This document shows positions 44,191 to 52,399 of a stretch of DNA of 64,000 nucleotides, piece after piece. The position numbers and the translations under genes are program-made. How positions within the stretch are numbered: position 1 is the first letter of the stretch; every line of letters begins with the position of its first letter. The stretch covers positions 136,415-200,414 of the forward strand of contig CAZKSN010000001.1 of NCBI GenBank assembly GCA_964555585.1. The letters are read 5' to 3'. The notes beneath the pieces were generated by a model, which made no database searches, was not told the DNA's origin, and worked only from the letters and a program-made list of their open reading frames with translations. Source of the DNA: CAZKSN01 sp964555585 (GTDB lineage: Bacteria; Bacillota_I; Bacilli_A; RF39; UBA660).

Positions 44191-44225
44191 ATATACCTCT
44201 TTATAAGATTATATCTTATTACTAA

Positions 44226-44480
44226 TTATTTTTCCATAACAAAAGTATTATATCCCAAATAATTTAACACTATAGATGCCCTTTTACTTAATTTTCCACT
44301 TTTACAATATAAATAATATATTTCATTTTTATTTAAATATACCTTATGATTACTGATCAATTCATCATAAGGAATATTAATTGAACCGGGTATATGTGAG
44401 ATATTATATTCATATTTATCTTGTACATCTATTATTTTCTTATTTATATTTGAGGAATAAAAAAGATTTATCTTACTCAT
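44226..44480 (-). CDS. rhodanese-like domain protein
   Basis: An 84-residue single rhodanese domain: IIDVQDKYEYNISHIPGSIN (start of the CH2A box) and the active loop with C59 (YLYCKSGKLSKRAS), a six-residue loop of the sulfurtransferase type. It would carry persulfide sulfur in the cytoplasm. The ATG at 44480 follows AGGTG by six bases. It might work with SufS at 16867-18060, but there is no linkage. Confidence 0.88.
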   Translation of the reverse strand: MSKINLFYSSNINKKIIDVQDKYEYNISHIPGSINIPYDELISNHKVYLNKNEIYYLYCKSGKLSKRASIVLNYLGYNTFVMEK

Positions 44481-44527
44481 ATTTAACACCTATTATAACT
44501 TATGAAATAAAAGTAATATTGTATTTA

Positions 44528-44558
44528 CATACAACTAAAAAAGAGGATTATTCATCCT
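44528..44558 (-). terminator. terminator of the Tad-T4SS locus
   Basis: AGAGGAT / ATCCTCT stem followed by TTTTTT on the minus strand. It overlaps the virD4-like stop codon and closes the whole 44.5-61.9 kb locus. Confidence 0.75.
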
Positions 44559-46809
44559 CTCCAAAAAAGTCATCAAAAAATTCTTCATTTTTAACATTGT
44601 CATCCACAATAATTGAATCAGCGTCAACATTTATTTTAGGTTTTTCTATTTCTTTTTGCTTTTCCTTATCTTCATTTGCTGTATTGGTTTTTAATTCGGA
44701 AATATTACTGTCCTTAACTTTATTTTTAAAACTATCCATTTTATTCTCAAGTGCTTCATCTGTTTCAGTCTCAAGTTCAGCATCAGTAACTTTCTGTTCA
44801 ACTTTATTCTGCTGTTCCTTTTCAGCCGCTTCCTCAGCTTCCAGTTCAGCAATTTTTTCATCCAGTTTTTTAACAAGGTCATCTATATTGATATTATTAC
44901 CAGCTGGAGCTCCACCCATAGGCGACTCATTCTTCTTTTCAGGAAATATAGAACCTAAAGGATTTCCACCGCCCATTGGACTGCCTCCCATAAATGGATT
45001 GAATCCAGGAGGGAAACCTCCCATTCCACCAAAAGGTGGCATATTGTCAATTCCTAGTTCTTTTCTTTTATCATCCACATGTTTTTTAATATCAAATATG
45101 TCAACTGCTTTTATTTCTCTAACTGGATATACTGCACTTTCCTTGTTTATATTCCAATCTATTTCAAAATCCGGAGTCAGTTTTGTCTTAAAAGGCATAT
45201 TTCTAAATCTGTTAATTACTACCTCAAATTTTTTCATCTGCTGTAAATCACTTACTGTTACCAAAGGTCTTATAGGATCTTTTGGTACTCCATCCTTTGC
45301 CTTAGGAGGTTTGATTTCTCCACAAAGTTTGCTAACTTCCTCTAAAGCTGCAAGTTCTGTTGTAATTAAGAATATAAAGTTACCACAGTTACCTTTTATT
45401 GTTTCAGCTATATCTTTTCCGTAAACTTTATTTAATTGTGAAAAGTTTTGAATCGCAAATGTAAATCTTATATTTCTACTACGGGATGCAGTAATCATTG
45501 ATTCCACATCTTTAAGTGCAGGCATATTTGCAAATTCATCCAATATAAAATTTGTTCTATATTTTAATCTTAATCCCGGCTGCTCACTGGCAACATCAAT
45601 CAATGATTCATAAATTTGTTTAACAAGCACAGTTGCCAAAGCATGATAGGTTGTTTTTTCATCATGTATTTTAATAAATAATGCGGTTTTTTCACGACCA
45701 ATATCTCTTAAATCAAAGTCACTGTGAGATAGCAACTCACTCATACCTTCACGTGAAGTAAATATTCTTATTTTATCTTTAAAAGTTGATACTATACCAC
45801 CTTTTGTATCAGATGGTGCATTTACGATACCAGAGGCATTTATAGAAGAAAGTGAATTATCACCTTTCATTTTAAAATATTCTTTCAAATAATCATTATT
45901 TGGGCCTAATTTAGTTTCTCCGATAGAAGCCATATAGTTTATACTGTTGATATTTATCTGACTTTCTTTAGCATCTTCAAACAATCCAAGAGCCAATCCT
46001 GCAAAATAGTTTGATGCAGAACTTTCCCAAAACGGATTATCCTTATTGTTAGGATCTCTCAATATATTGTTTGCCAGGTCCTCCAATAACTCAATTGATT
46101 TATCTCTCTCCCAGTCTTTAGATTTATCTCCAAAAGAATCCTTGTATAATTTATAAGGTAAATTCAATGGATTCCATGCACTTCCATGAACAGGATCTCT
46201 AAAGTTTAAAATAATAACCTTATAGCCTTTTTCTCTTAAAAAATTCGCAGTTCCTTCATACAACTCACCCTTAGGATCAGTTACTATTATACTTTCACCT
46301 TTTTTTCCCAACATTTTTATCAAAGGAAACATTATACAATAGGTTTTACCACTTCCGGATGCTCCCATAATCAATGTATGGTTTTCTCCATTATCCACCC
46401 ATGCATATTTTCCGTTGTTAACTAAAGGAACACCAGCAGCATCAAGACTTTCTGATTTTAATTCTACTTTTTTAACATCATAAGCCTCTTTCATTTCTTT
46501 TTCATCCATCCATCTTGTATAACCTTTTTCTTCCTTTTTAGCAGTAGTTACCCCAAATCCTTTTTCCATTTCAAAAAATCTGGAAGAAGCACCAAAAATG
46601 GAACCTATTAAAGCTAATACATAAAAAATTAAAGTTGTAGGTAAAAATTCAAAAGAAAATGCAGGTAAAGGATTCCAACCCTTAAAAGTTCCAGTCAATG
46701 AAAAGGAATTAACATTTATTACTCCAATTGCAACTACATACAATAAAAATATACTAAAAATTACAAAAATTATAATATCTTGTTTTTCCGCCCTAAATTT
46801 TAATTTCAT
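44548..46809 (-). CDS. VirD4/TraG-like type IV coupling ATPase
   Basis: T4SS coupling protein that selects substrates and drives them to the channel. Two N-terminal membrane helices, then Walker A GASGSGKT (149-156), DPKGELY, GSAWNPLN, Walker B FILDEFANMPAL and ASRSRNIRFTFAIQNFSQL. This is the TraG/TcpA-type hexameric ATPase. After about residue 560 comes a Gly/Pro/Met-rich linker and an acidic coiled-coil tail rich in Glu and Asp, possibly a substrate or VirB4 dock. The start at 46809 follows GAGGTG. It is the last gene of the locus. No relaxase is nearby. Confidence 0.9.
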   Translation of the reverse strand: MKLKFRAEKQDIIIFVIFSIFLLYVVAIGVINVNSFSLTGTFKGWNPLPAFSFEFLPTTLIFYVLALIGSIFGASSRFFEMEKGFGVTTAKKEEKGYTRWMDEKEMKEAYDVKKVELKSESLDAAGVPLVNNGKYAWVDNGENHTLIMGASGSGKTYCIMFPLIKMLGKKGESIIVTDPKGELYEGTANFLREKGYKVIILNFRDPVHGSAWNPLNLPYKLYKDSFGDKSKDWERDKSIELLEDLANNILRDPNNKDNPFWESSASNYFAGLALGLFEDAKESQININSINYMASIGETKLGPNNDYLKEYFKMKGDNSLSSINASGIVNAPSDTKGGIVSTFKDKIRIFTSREGMSELLSHSDFDLRDIGREKTALFIKIHDEKTTYHALATVLVKQIYESLIDVASEQPGLRLKYRTNFILDEFANMPALKDVESMITASRSRNIRFTFAIQNFSQLNKVYGKDIAETIKGNCGNFIFLITTELAALEEVSKLCGEIKPPKAKDGVPKDPIRPLVTVSDLQQMKKFEVVINRFRNMPFKTKLTPDFEIDWNINKESAVYPVREIKAVDIFDIKKHVDDKRKELGIDNMPPFGGMGGFPPGFNPFMGGSPMGGGNPLGSIFPEKKNESPMGGAPAGNNINIDDLVKKLDEKIAELEAEEAAEKEQQNKVEQKVTDAELETETDEALENKMDSFKNKVKDSNISELKTNTANEDKEKQKEIEKPKINVDADSIIVDDNVKNEEFFDDFFGEDE

Positions 46810-46847
46810 ATATTGCACCTCATATCAACATTATATAATAAAATATA

Positions 46848-47495
46848 TTATATTTCATTATTTTTTTTAGATTTTTTTATAAATAAAACAATCATTATAA
46901 AAATAGTTACAACGAAAGATAGACTTAAAATTAATAATAATAACGGAAACTCTTTTTTTGATATTTTTATCATAATATTTTTATTTATAAAATTGTTTTT
47001 GTTTATATTCCATGTATATATATTTTCATTTATAATATCTGCATTATTTTTTACAACTTTTAAATCAGTTTTAATATTTATTGTAATTTCATTACCACTC
47101 ATACAATATGAAAGGTCAGTAACATCTATTAAAATATAATTATCATTATTCTCATAAGTTAACTTTTTAAAACATGAATTTAAAAAGTTTGAATTTTTAA
47201 ATTCATCAATATCATAAGTATAATCTAAATACATAATCTTATCTGTCACAGTATCTTCTATTCTTTTATTATATAATAATTTTTGATTTTTATTAGCATA
47301 ATAATTTTCTTCAAATTCTAATTCCATTGGATAACCTTCCAAAGAATCATTATGAAAATTTTCGTTTGGAACTGTTATTTTAATATTTTCAATTATTTTT
47401 TCTTTTCCAATTAAAAGATTATACTCAGCATTACCTGTACAACCAGTTAAAAATAAAATAATGACTAAAATAAAAATTTTTAATTTATTTTTCAT
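46848..47495 (-). CDS. lipoprotein with C-terminal membrane helix in the T4SS locus
   Basis: Not recognised. The 215 residues start with a lipoprotein signal (KIFILVIILFLTGCTGN, lipobox LTGC), then about 150 mostly beta exterior residues with Cys in SCFKKLTY and SYCMSG. A transmembrane helix (FPLLLLILSLSFVVTIFIMIV) and a Lys-rich tail end it, so it is held at both ends. The start at 47495 follows AAAGGAGA. It lies between the CHAP hydrolase and the coupling protein, so an accessory role in the apparatus is likely. Confidence 0.72.
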   Translation of the reverse strand: MKNKLKIFILVIILFLTGCTGNAEYNLLIGKEKIIENIKITVPNENFHNDSLEGYPMELEFEENYYANKNQKLLYNKRIEDTVTDKIMYLDYTYDIDEFKNSNFLNSCFKKLTYENNDNYILIDVTDLSYCMSGNEITINIKTDLKVVKNNADIINENIYTWNINKNNFINKNIMIKISKKEFPLLLLILSLSFVVTIFIMIVLFIKKSKKNNEI

Positions 47496-47506
47496 AATTA
47501 TCTCCT

Positions 47507-49702
47507 TTAATAATCCCATACTCCATAACCTAAAATACTATGATTATTTACATCTGTTGTTTGAATTCTTATTGTATCAGATTCATTTCCACCAATAGTT
47601 GTGATAATATCACCTTCTACTTTTATAACCATATTTATATGTTCTTGCCCATCTGGATTAAAAGGGTTTCCATTCCAAAATCCACGTCTATTTGAAGAAC
47701 CCGACCTATAATCCCAAAAAATTAAATCACCAGTTTTTGGATAATATGCAGTACTAGTATAATTAATAATTTGTTCACCATTACTCCAACCATAAACACC
47801 CGGAAATTGAGTTAATGAAAATGCACTATGGAATAAATACAAACCTTCAGTTGAAGCAAAATGTGTAATCCAACCAGCTACTCCTCCGCTACTAAAATGG
47901 ATTTTAGCACTAGCGGTAGGGGTTAATGAAACTATATATGATACAAATCTTGCACACCAAGCATCACTACTATTAAAACCTGTTATTGCATGATCAGTAG
48001 CTTCTGACCAATTATTTATATCCCATAAGTCTTTATATTGTAAAGCATTTAATATTAAATCATTACCAAATACTTGAGAAAAATCATAAGCATAAGTATT
48101 ATAACCTAATATAGAATTTGCAGTATCTTCATATTCATCTATTTCATTTATTGTTTTCTCAATACCTTTAGGTGTACTAATATCATTATATTCATATTCA
48201 TTATTTTCTACTGCTTTTTTATATCCAGGAAAACGTTGATAAATAAATCCTTCACCATATTCTAGTTTTTTTTCAATTCCATTAATAAACACAGGTTCAA
48301 ATTCATCTTTTTCAGTAGTGTTTTCAACATTTGCAAATTGAAAAAAATTGTTTAAATTTTTATAATTTATATTTGAATCTGAATAAAAATTCAAAGATTC
48401 ACTATTATAATTTGAAGCGAGTTCATTAATTACAGTTCCACTTGATTCTTCTAAAATAGGGACGCTAGATGAGCTTAAACACCAACTTGGTGTTTCATTA
48501 GTTGCAGTTAATCTATTTTGAAAATCTTGATATGCATTACTTACTTCAGAACCATATCTTAAATAAATAAAAAATTTTTTAAAATCAAAATAATACATTG
48601 AAGAATCATCTGCTAGAACTTTTTTACATTTCCAATAATTATATGTATAATCTATTCCATCTATAGTTTTTATTTCTGATGAATCTATCAACCAATCATA
48701 GTATTCATAATCTTCTATAAAAACCATTTGATTAATTAAATTATCTATATCATCTTGTGTTAATATTCCATTATTAAAAATATCATCAACTATAGCGTTG
48801 GGGCTAATTAAATCAACATTATTTGAAGATGCAATATCACTTTGAGGTTGACTTTGGTATGCATATAAAATTGTAGCAAGAATTAAGCCTCTACTTAAAG
48901 TTATTTTATATTTTTCTTCTGCTTCTTCTATTTTTGTATAAATGAATTTTAAAGATTCACTATCTGAGCTATTTTCTAAAACCTGATTTAACTCTTCCAA
49001 TGACATCTGATTATACTCTTGATTATTTACCAATTCATCTTCATCTACACCATAGTTTGTTGACATTGTATCTATTACTGTAAAAAAAACAGTACATACT
49101 ATAATAACTAATAATATTATTAAAATAATAATAAGAACAACTCCTAATGCAGAAAAAGCTGCTGCTCCTCCTCCTGCACTAGATGCAACACTTGTTGCTG
49201 TTCCTGCAGCTGCTGTACTTGCTCCTGCAGCTGCTGCTCCTCCTGCACTAGATGCAACACTTGTTGCTGTTCCTGCAGCTGCTGTACTTGCTCCAGCTAC
49301 AGCACCTTCTGTTGCTACACCAAGCCCTGAACCTGCACTTGCTCCAACTGTTGTTCCTGCAGCAGCTGTACTCGCTCCTGTTCCTGCAGTTACTCCTTCT
49401 GTTGCTGTGCCAAGCCCTGAACCTGCACTCGCTCCTGCAGTTCCGGCATTTACTCCTGTTCCTAAAGTATTTCCACTATTCATTCCAACACTCGGGTTAA
49501 GTCTTTCACCTACATTCGGAGTCATTCTTTCTCCAACACCTGGGTTAAGTCTTTCACCTACATTAGAATTTAAATTTCCTTTTATATTATCTTTTGAATT
49601 AATTTTTTCCCTAAATCTATCAATTTGGTTTTTAATATCATTAATATCAATAGAAGAGGACCTATTTTGTTCCTCTTCTTGATTATAATAATTTTCATCC
49701 AT
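47507..49702 (-). CDS. membrane-anchored CHAP peptidoglycan hydrolase with repeat-rich N terminus
   Basis: 731 residues. A cytoplasmic head (1-45), three VGERxNPxVG-like repeats, an Ala/Gly/Thr/Ser low-complexity region (about 80-182) with a 23-residue tandem repeat, one membrane helix (187-210), an exterior middle region, and a CHAP amidase domain (about 565-731) with C583 (DAWCARF), H688 (EHINMVI) and a GGN turn near 705. VirB1/TrsG-like CHAP enzymes open the wall for T4SS assembly in Gram-positives. The head inside and repeat linker are unusual. SD GAGGGTGG. Confidence 0.88.
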   Translation of the reverse strand: MDENYYNQEEEQNRSSSIDINDIKNQIDRFREKINSKDNIKGNLNSNVGERLNPGVGERMTPNVGERLNPSVGMNSGNTLGTGVNAGTAGASAGSGLGTATEGVTAGTGASTAAAGTTVGASAGSGLGVATEGAVAGASTAAAGTATSVASSAGGAAAAGASTAAAGTATSVASSAGGGAAAFSALGVVLIIILIILLVIIVCTVFFTVIDTMSTNYGVDEDELVNNQEYNQMSLEELNQVLENSSDSESLKFIYTKIEEAEEKYKITLSRGLILATILYAYQSQPQSDIASSNNVDLISPNAIVDDIFNNGILTQDDIDNLINQMVFIEDYEYYDWLIDSSEIKTIDGIDYTYNYWKCKKVLADDSSMYYFDFKKFFIYLRYGSEVSNAYQDFQNRLTATNETPSWCLSSSSVPILEESSGTVINELASNYNSESLNFYSDSNINYKNLNNFFQFANVENTTEKDEFEPVFINGIEKKLEYGEGFIYQRFPGYKKAVENNEYEYNDISTPKGIEKTINEIDEYEDTANSILGYNTYAYDFSQVFGNDLILNALQYKDLWDINNWSEATDHAITGFNSSDAWCARFVSYIVSLTPTASAKIHFSSGGVAGWITHFASTEGLYLFHSAFSLTQFPGVYGWSNGEQIINYTSTAYYPKTGDLIFWDYRSGSSNRRGFWNGNPFNPDGQEHINMVIKVEGDIITTIGGNESDTIRIQTTDVNNHSILGYGVWDY
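49171..49292. repeat. 69-bp tandem repeat within the CHAP gene
   Basis: A unit starting CTCCTGCACTAGATGCAACA at 49171 recurs at 49240, period 69 bp (23 codons); the second copy is identical for its first 53 bases. More diverged copies of a SGLGxATEG block follow to about 49440. It lies in the Ala/Gly-rich linker of the CHAP protein and keeps the frame. Confidence 0.85.
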
Positions 49703-49731
49703 AAATTACCACCCTCTTCTAGTAATAATTT

Positions 49732-51522
49732 TTATAATCCCCCACCACTACCAAATGAATCTAATTCTTCCATTGTAGCAATGATATTTATTCTCATTCT
49801 TCTAGATCCACAAACAAATAATGCTTGTCCTTGACTAAATCTTTTTATTGAATCTTTTTCAGAATCATTTAAATCAACTAATTTACTTAAGTCATCAACA
49901 GCTTGTTTTTTCAAGCCCATAACAAGATAGTATGAAGCATTATCAAATATTGCTTTTCCATGCACAATTATATTAGGAGCAGCAAAATCTGTAGGTTGTT
50001 GCGTAATAATAATTGTTCCAGTATTATATTTTCTGCTTCTTCTTTGAACTCTTGCTAAGAACTCAGCTCCTAAAGTATTTTGATCAGCTAATAATACATG
50101 AGCTTCATCTACCATTAATATTGTGTTAACATCTTTATCCAATGTTAATCCCCAAGCAAATTTTAATATATTAAAGAATAATGCATTTCTAATATTATTA
50201 TCAGCACTCATAACTTCACGAATATTAAATACTATAAAATCACTATTAACTTCAATTGAAGTATGACCATTAAAGTAATATCTTAATTCTTTTACTAAAG
50301 GTCTGATTTTTAATTCAAGTTTTTCCATTATTTCTTTTTCACGAGTTTTTTCTACCATAGAAAGAAGTCTTCCTTTTATTGTAGCATACACATCATCAAA
50401 AGTAGGAAAATCTTCAGATTTTAAATTTTTAAAGTCTGTATTAAAATCAATTTTATATCTTTTATATGTTTCTTGAACAACTTCACTAAATAAAGTTAAC
50501 ACATCTTCTTCCATTTCAGGATCATAATATTTCATAAATGCTTTTAAACCTTGAAGAGATCTTGTTAAAACTGCATAACTCATGCCTTGAGCTAACTCTT
50601 CTTCATCAGCATCCATAATTATTTCAAGAGGATTAATTAAGCCAAATTCTCCACCTCGACCTAAGTCAATAAAATCTCCTCCATATAATTTTGTCATTTC
50701 CTCAAGTTCACCTTCAGGATCAATTGCAATAATTTTATGACCATTTCTTATGTTAGATCTTAATAATAATTTTGCAGCTGTACTTTTACCAGAACCAGAA
50801 GTTCCAAGAATAATCATATTAGCATTATTTCTATTAAATTCCTTTTTAATTTGATATAAGAATTGATTAAATAATATTACTCCACCAGAATTATCTGCTC
50901 CAAAAAGACAAGATAGTCCAGGATCTTTTATACTATCAAAAACAAATGGATACATCGCTGCAATTGTTGGAGTTGGTATTGGAGTTCCAATACGATCTTC
51001 AATATCACTTTTTGGAAATAAAGGTAACATACTCTTAAGTATTTTTTCTTGTTCAAATCTTAATACAGTTCCCTTCATACCTAAAGCATCCAGATAGTTC
51101 TTTATTTGTATTTTCTTATTTTCTAATTCTTCATGGGAATCTGCTGATACCAATACATGCATTTGAAAATCAAAAATTCTAGATTGAGTAGCTGTTAACA
51201 TGCTAATAAATGCTTCAATACTTTCATAATCCATTCTTATTTTTTCTTGTATTGTTCTATCATTTTCATTCTGATATCGCATTTTTAAATCTGCTATTTC
51301 TTTATTTAACATTTTTGCTAATGTTGAAAAAGGAATAGGTATATGTTTAATAACTATTTTAATTCCAGATAATTGAGTTAAATTAGCCAAATATCCATGC
51401 GGAATAACAGGTTGATAACTGATTATAGTTAAAATAGTACAATATTTATCACTTATAATCATGTCTCCACTTCTAAATTCTAAACCTTTTGGAGCTATTT
51501 GACTTTTAAAATTCATACTCAT
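49732..51522 (-). CDS. VirB4-like ATPase, C-terminal part of a split VirB4
   Basis: T4SS assembly ATPase: 596 residues with Walker A GTSGSGKST (240-248), DPEGELEEM, GLINPLEI, Walker B TILMVDEAHVLL and a QRRSRKYNTGTIIITQQPTD motif. The first 200 residues complete the VirB4 N-terminal fold (FDFQMHVLVSADS). The earliest VirB4 part is in a separate upstream gene whose stop overlaps this start by four bases. The initiator is ATG at 51522 or, with better spacing from GGGAG, ATG at 51516. Confidence 0.9.
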   Translation of the reverse strand: MSMNFKSQIAPKGLEFRSGDMIISDKYCTILTIISYQPVIPHGYLANLTQLSGIKIVIKHIPIPFSTLAKMLNKEIADLKMRYQNENDRTIQEKIRMDYESIEAFISMLTATQSRIFDFQMHVLVSADSHEELENKKIQIKNYLDALGMKGTVLRFEQEKILKSMLPLFPKSDIEDRIGTPIPTPTIAAMYPFVFDSIKDPGLSCLFGADNSGGVILFNQFLYQIKKEFNRNNANMIILGTSGSGKSTAAKLLLRSNIRNGHKIIAIDPEGELEEMTKLYGGDFIDLGRGGEFGLINPLEIIMDADEEELAQGMSYAVLTRSLQGLKAFMKYYDPEMEEDVLTLFSEVVQETYKRYKIDFNTDFKNLKSEDFPTFDDVYATIKGRLLSMVEKTREKEIMEKLELKIRPLVKELRYYFNGHTSIEVNSDFIVFNIREVMSADNNIRNALFFNILKFAWGLTLDKDVNTILMVDEAHVLLADQNTLGAEFLARVQRRSRKYNTGTIIITQQPTDFAAPNIIVHGKAIFDNASYYLVMGLKKQAVDDLSKLVDLNDSEKDSIKRFSQGQALFVCGSRRMRINIIATMEELDSFGSGGGL

Positions 51523-52085
51523 GCTCCCATCACCGCCTTAAATTCTACTGAACTTCCTCCATTTAAAAATCCGTCCAATAATATACGTAAGTCATCATTG
51601 CTAACTTGAGAAGCCTGTAATCCTGCTCCAGCAAGTCCACTAATAAGACCTTGTATTCTTTTTTGTATTATTTCTGGTCTTTTTTCTTTAAATAAAATGA
51701 AATATTCAGTATCAGTGACGCTTACTTCCTTGCTCATAAATAAATTTGCTTTATTTATATCTTCCATAATCATTTTCCTAATACTAGGAGCTAAAACTGA
51801 ATTATAAAGAAGTTGTAATTGAGATAAATAAACATTAATATCAACCGGTCTTCCAGATACTATTAGCCAAAATTCATAGTCAATAGTATTATAAAATGAT
51901 CTCAAATTAAATATTGTATTATTTTGAGAATCTTCATCAAGTATAAAGATATTTTTTGGTTGAATTTTAACACCTGTAACATTTAACCCATTTTCTAATT
52001 GAATTGCACCATTTAGGATTGATCTAATTGGTAACCAATCCTCTGCATATTTTAAAGCAGCACTATTTACTTTCTTCTGTGCCAT
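51519..52085 (-). CDS. N-terminal part of split VirB4/TrsE-like protein
   Basis: 188 residues resembling the first domain of Gram-positive VirB4 (TrsE/PrgJ): LKYAEDWLPIRSILNGAIQL, LNVTGVKIQPKNIFILDEDS, then LRSFYNTIDYEFWLIVSG and YFILFKEKRPEI. It lacks the ATPase motifs, which are in the next gene. The four-base overlap and intact family-like sequence suggest a natural split, not a frameshift. It overlaps the PrgI-like gene by about 23 bases. Start ATG at 52085 (ORF could extend to GTG at 52094). Confidence 0.82.
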   Translation of the reverse strand: MAQKKVNSAALKYAEDWLPIRSILNGAIQLENGLNVTGVKIQPKNIFILDEDSQNNTIFNLRSFYNTIDYEFWLIVSGRPVDINVYLSQLQLLYNSVLAPSIRKMIMEDINKANLFMSKEVSVTDTEYFILFKEKRPEIIQKRIQGLISGLAGAGLQASQVSNDDLRILLDGFLNGGSSVEFKAVMGA

Positions 52086-52383
52086 AATTTGCACACCAAC
52101 CTTTCCACAAATATATTCTTCTATTCTTAAAAAAATTAAATACTTCGGTTAAAAAAACTAATACGTTATGATAATAAGGAATTGGCATCACTAGAAGCCC
52201 AGTAATACCAACTGGTGATAACTTTATTACTAACTCTAAAATAGAATCTCCCGAAAAAACAAATAGAAATATTAACGTTAATATTGCACCAGACCCAAAT
52301 AATATTAAATCAAATAATCTAAATACACTAAATATTAATAAACTTTTTTTACTATTTGCCGGTATTAAATACATATTATTCAT
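52063..52383 (-). CDS. PrgI/TcpE-family (VirB3-like) membrane protein
   Basis: 106 residues: two membrane helices (IFSVFRLFDLILFGSGAILT and LSPVGITGLLVMPIPYYHN) then FNFFKNRRIYLWKGWC, the conserved PrgI ending. In conjugation systems the PrgI/VirB3 protein lies directly before VirB4 and binds it; the same order holds here. SD AAAGG. It overlaps the next gene, so the set prgI-virB4N-virB4C is coupled. Confidence 0.85.
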   Translation of the reverse strand: MNNMYLIPANSKKSLLIFSVFRLFDLILFGSGAILTLIFLFVFSGDSILELVIKLSPVGITGLLVMPIPYYHNVLVFLTEVFNFFKNRRIYLWKGWCANYGTEESK

Positions 52384-52399
52384 TCTTTTTTCCTTTCTT

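Noticed and set aside
44381..45424. A 347-residue plus-strand frame rich in Ser and Phe
   Set aside because: It is the antisense of the virD4-like gene and rhodanese gene; composition follows the opposite-strand codons and there is no ribosome site.
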